Assembly: GCF_022809125.1 (NCBI RefSeq)
Contig: NZ_JALGBI010000001.1
Span: forward strand, 3,194,398-3,258,397
Length of the DNA stretch: 64,000 nucleotides
Reading direction: 5' to 3'
DNA from: Variovorax terrae
GTDB taxonomy: Bacteria; Pseudomonadota; Gammaproteobacteria; Burkholderiales; Burkholderiaceae_C
The position numbers and the translations under genes are program-made. Positions 63,742 through 64,000 of the stretch are shown here, piece after piece. How positions within the stretch are numbered: the first letter of the stretch is position 1; each line of letters opens with the position of its first letter. The notes below the pieces were generated by a model. The model ran no database searches and was not told the DNA's origin. It saw only the letters and a list, made by a program, of their open reading frames with translations.

Positions 63742-64000
63742 ATGCAATGTCCCCACTGCCGTTCCACCCAAGTCACCACCCGAGACCTCGCCCGCAAAGC
63801 CGGCGGCACCCTGGGCACCGTCGTTGGCACCGCCAGCGGCATGGCCGGCGCCCTGCGCGGCGCCCAGATGGGCGCCACGGCCGGCGCCCTCGCCGGCCCC
63901 GTCGGTCTTGCCCTGGGCTCCCTCACCGGCGCCCTGCTCGGCGGCCTCATGGGCGGCGCCATCGGCCAGCAGATCGGCACCACCACCGGCGAGTACGTCG
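63742..64000 (+). CDS. Zinc-ribbon and glycine-zipper protein, cut by the window edge
   Basis: Eighty-six residues are visible. The start (ATG behind CAGGAG) gives MQCPHCRSTQVTTRD with one CxxC knuckle, followed by a long Gly/Ala segment (LGTVVGTASGMAGALRGAQM, AGPVGLALGSLTGALLGGLM) that forms glycine-zipper membrane helices. Short proteins of this kind are common in integrative conjugative elements and plasmids of beta- and gammaproteobacteria, but their function is not established. It hints that element-derived DNA continues to the right. Confidence 0.75.
   Translation, partial: MQCPHCRSTQVTTRDLARKAGGTLGTVVGTASGMAGALRGAQMGATAGALAGPVGLALGSLTGALLGGLMGGAIGQQIGTTTGEYV

Overview
The window looks like a chromosomal accessory region of a GC-rich proteobacterium, most likely beta (Burkholderiales-like) and less likely Xanthomonadales-like gamma. 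This rests on the giant Rhs protein opening with MVAIVSGN, the style of the flagellar proteins, and a glycine-zipper protein at the right edge of a kind common near integrative conjugative elements of such bacteria. No rRNA, tRNA or CRISPR array was seen.

Left part (1-9255, minus): one enormous YD-repeat/Rhs protein of more than 3,000 residues, open from its start to the window edge, so its C-terminal end is not visible. A divergent intergenic region with a perfect hairpin separates it from a small TPR gene and a small unknown gene on the plus strand (9669-10724).

Flagellar-type operon (33387 down to 10746, minus): fliQ-fliR-flhB-flhA-flgF-flgG-flgA-flgH-flgI-flgB-flgC-fliE-fliF-fliG-like-fliH-fliI-fliJ-fliK-flgD-flgE-fliM-fliN-fliO-fliP-fliA-TPR. 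Almost all junctions overlap by 4 bp or are very short, so it reads as one transcription unit of about 22.6 kb. It encodes the export gate, ATPase, MS ring, rod, P and L rings, hook and a sigma-28-type factor. The window holds no flagellin, cap, hook-filament junction, stator, FliL, FlhF/FlhG or chemotaxis gene. The FliG-like protein is about a third shorter than usual and the FliM-like protein lacks the usual N-terminal CheY-docking motif. A CRP-type site and a sigma-70-like promoter lie upstream. The cluster could be a secondary flagellum completed elsewhere or a flagellum-derived secretion apparatus.

Mobile-element part (33.9-39.6 kb): a decayed tyrosine integrase, an AlpA-like regulator, a small protein, a DUF3987 protein with a strong terminator, and a MobA-type relaxase preceded by a large palindrome. 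This resembles a mobilizable island.

Defence/conflict island (39.8-63.2 kb): a small protein plus M48 membrane protease, a zinc-dependent phospholipase C-like protein, an Mrr-type restriction protein, a three-gene TrlF/ATPase/HNH (Septu-like) unit, a KAP P-loop NTPase, an unrecognised two-gene unit whose second protein has a nuclease-like N-terminus, and a Mokosh type I-like pair (kinase-helicase plus PLD-like protein). A 44-bp near-identical direct repeat brackets the KAP and two-gene units, suggesting a cassette boundary. At the right edge a zinc-ribbon/glycine-zipper protein begins and runs out of the window.
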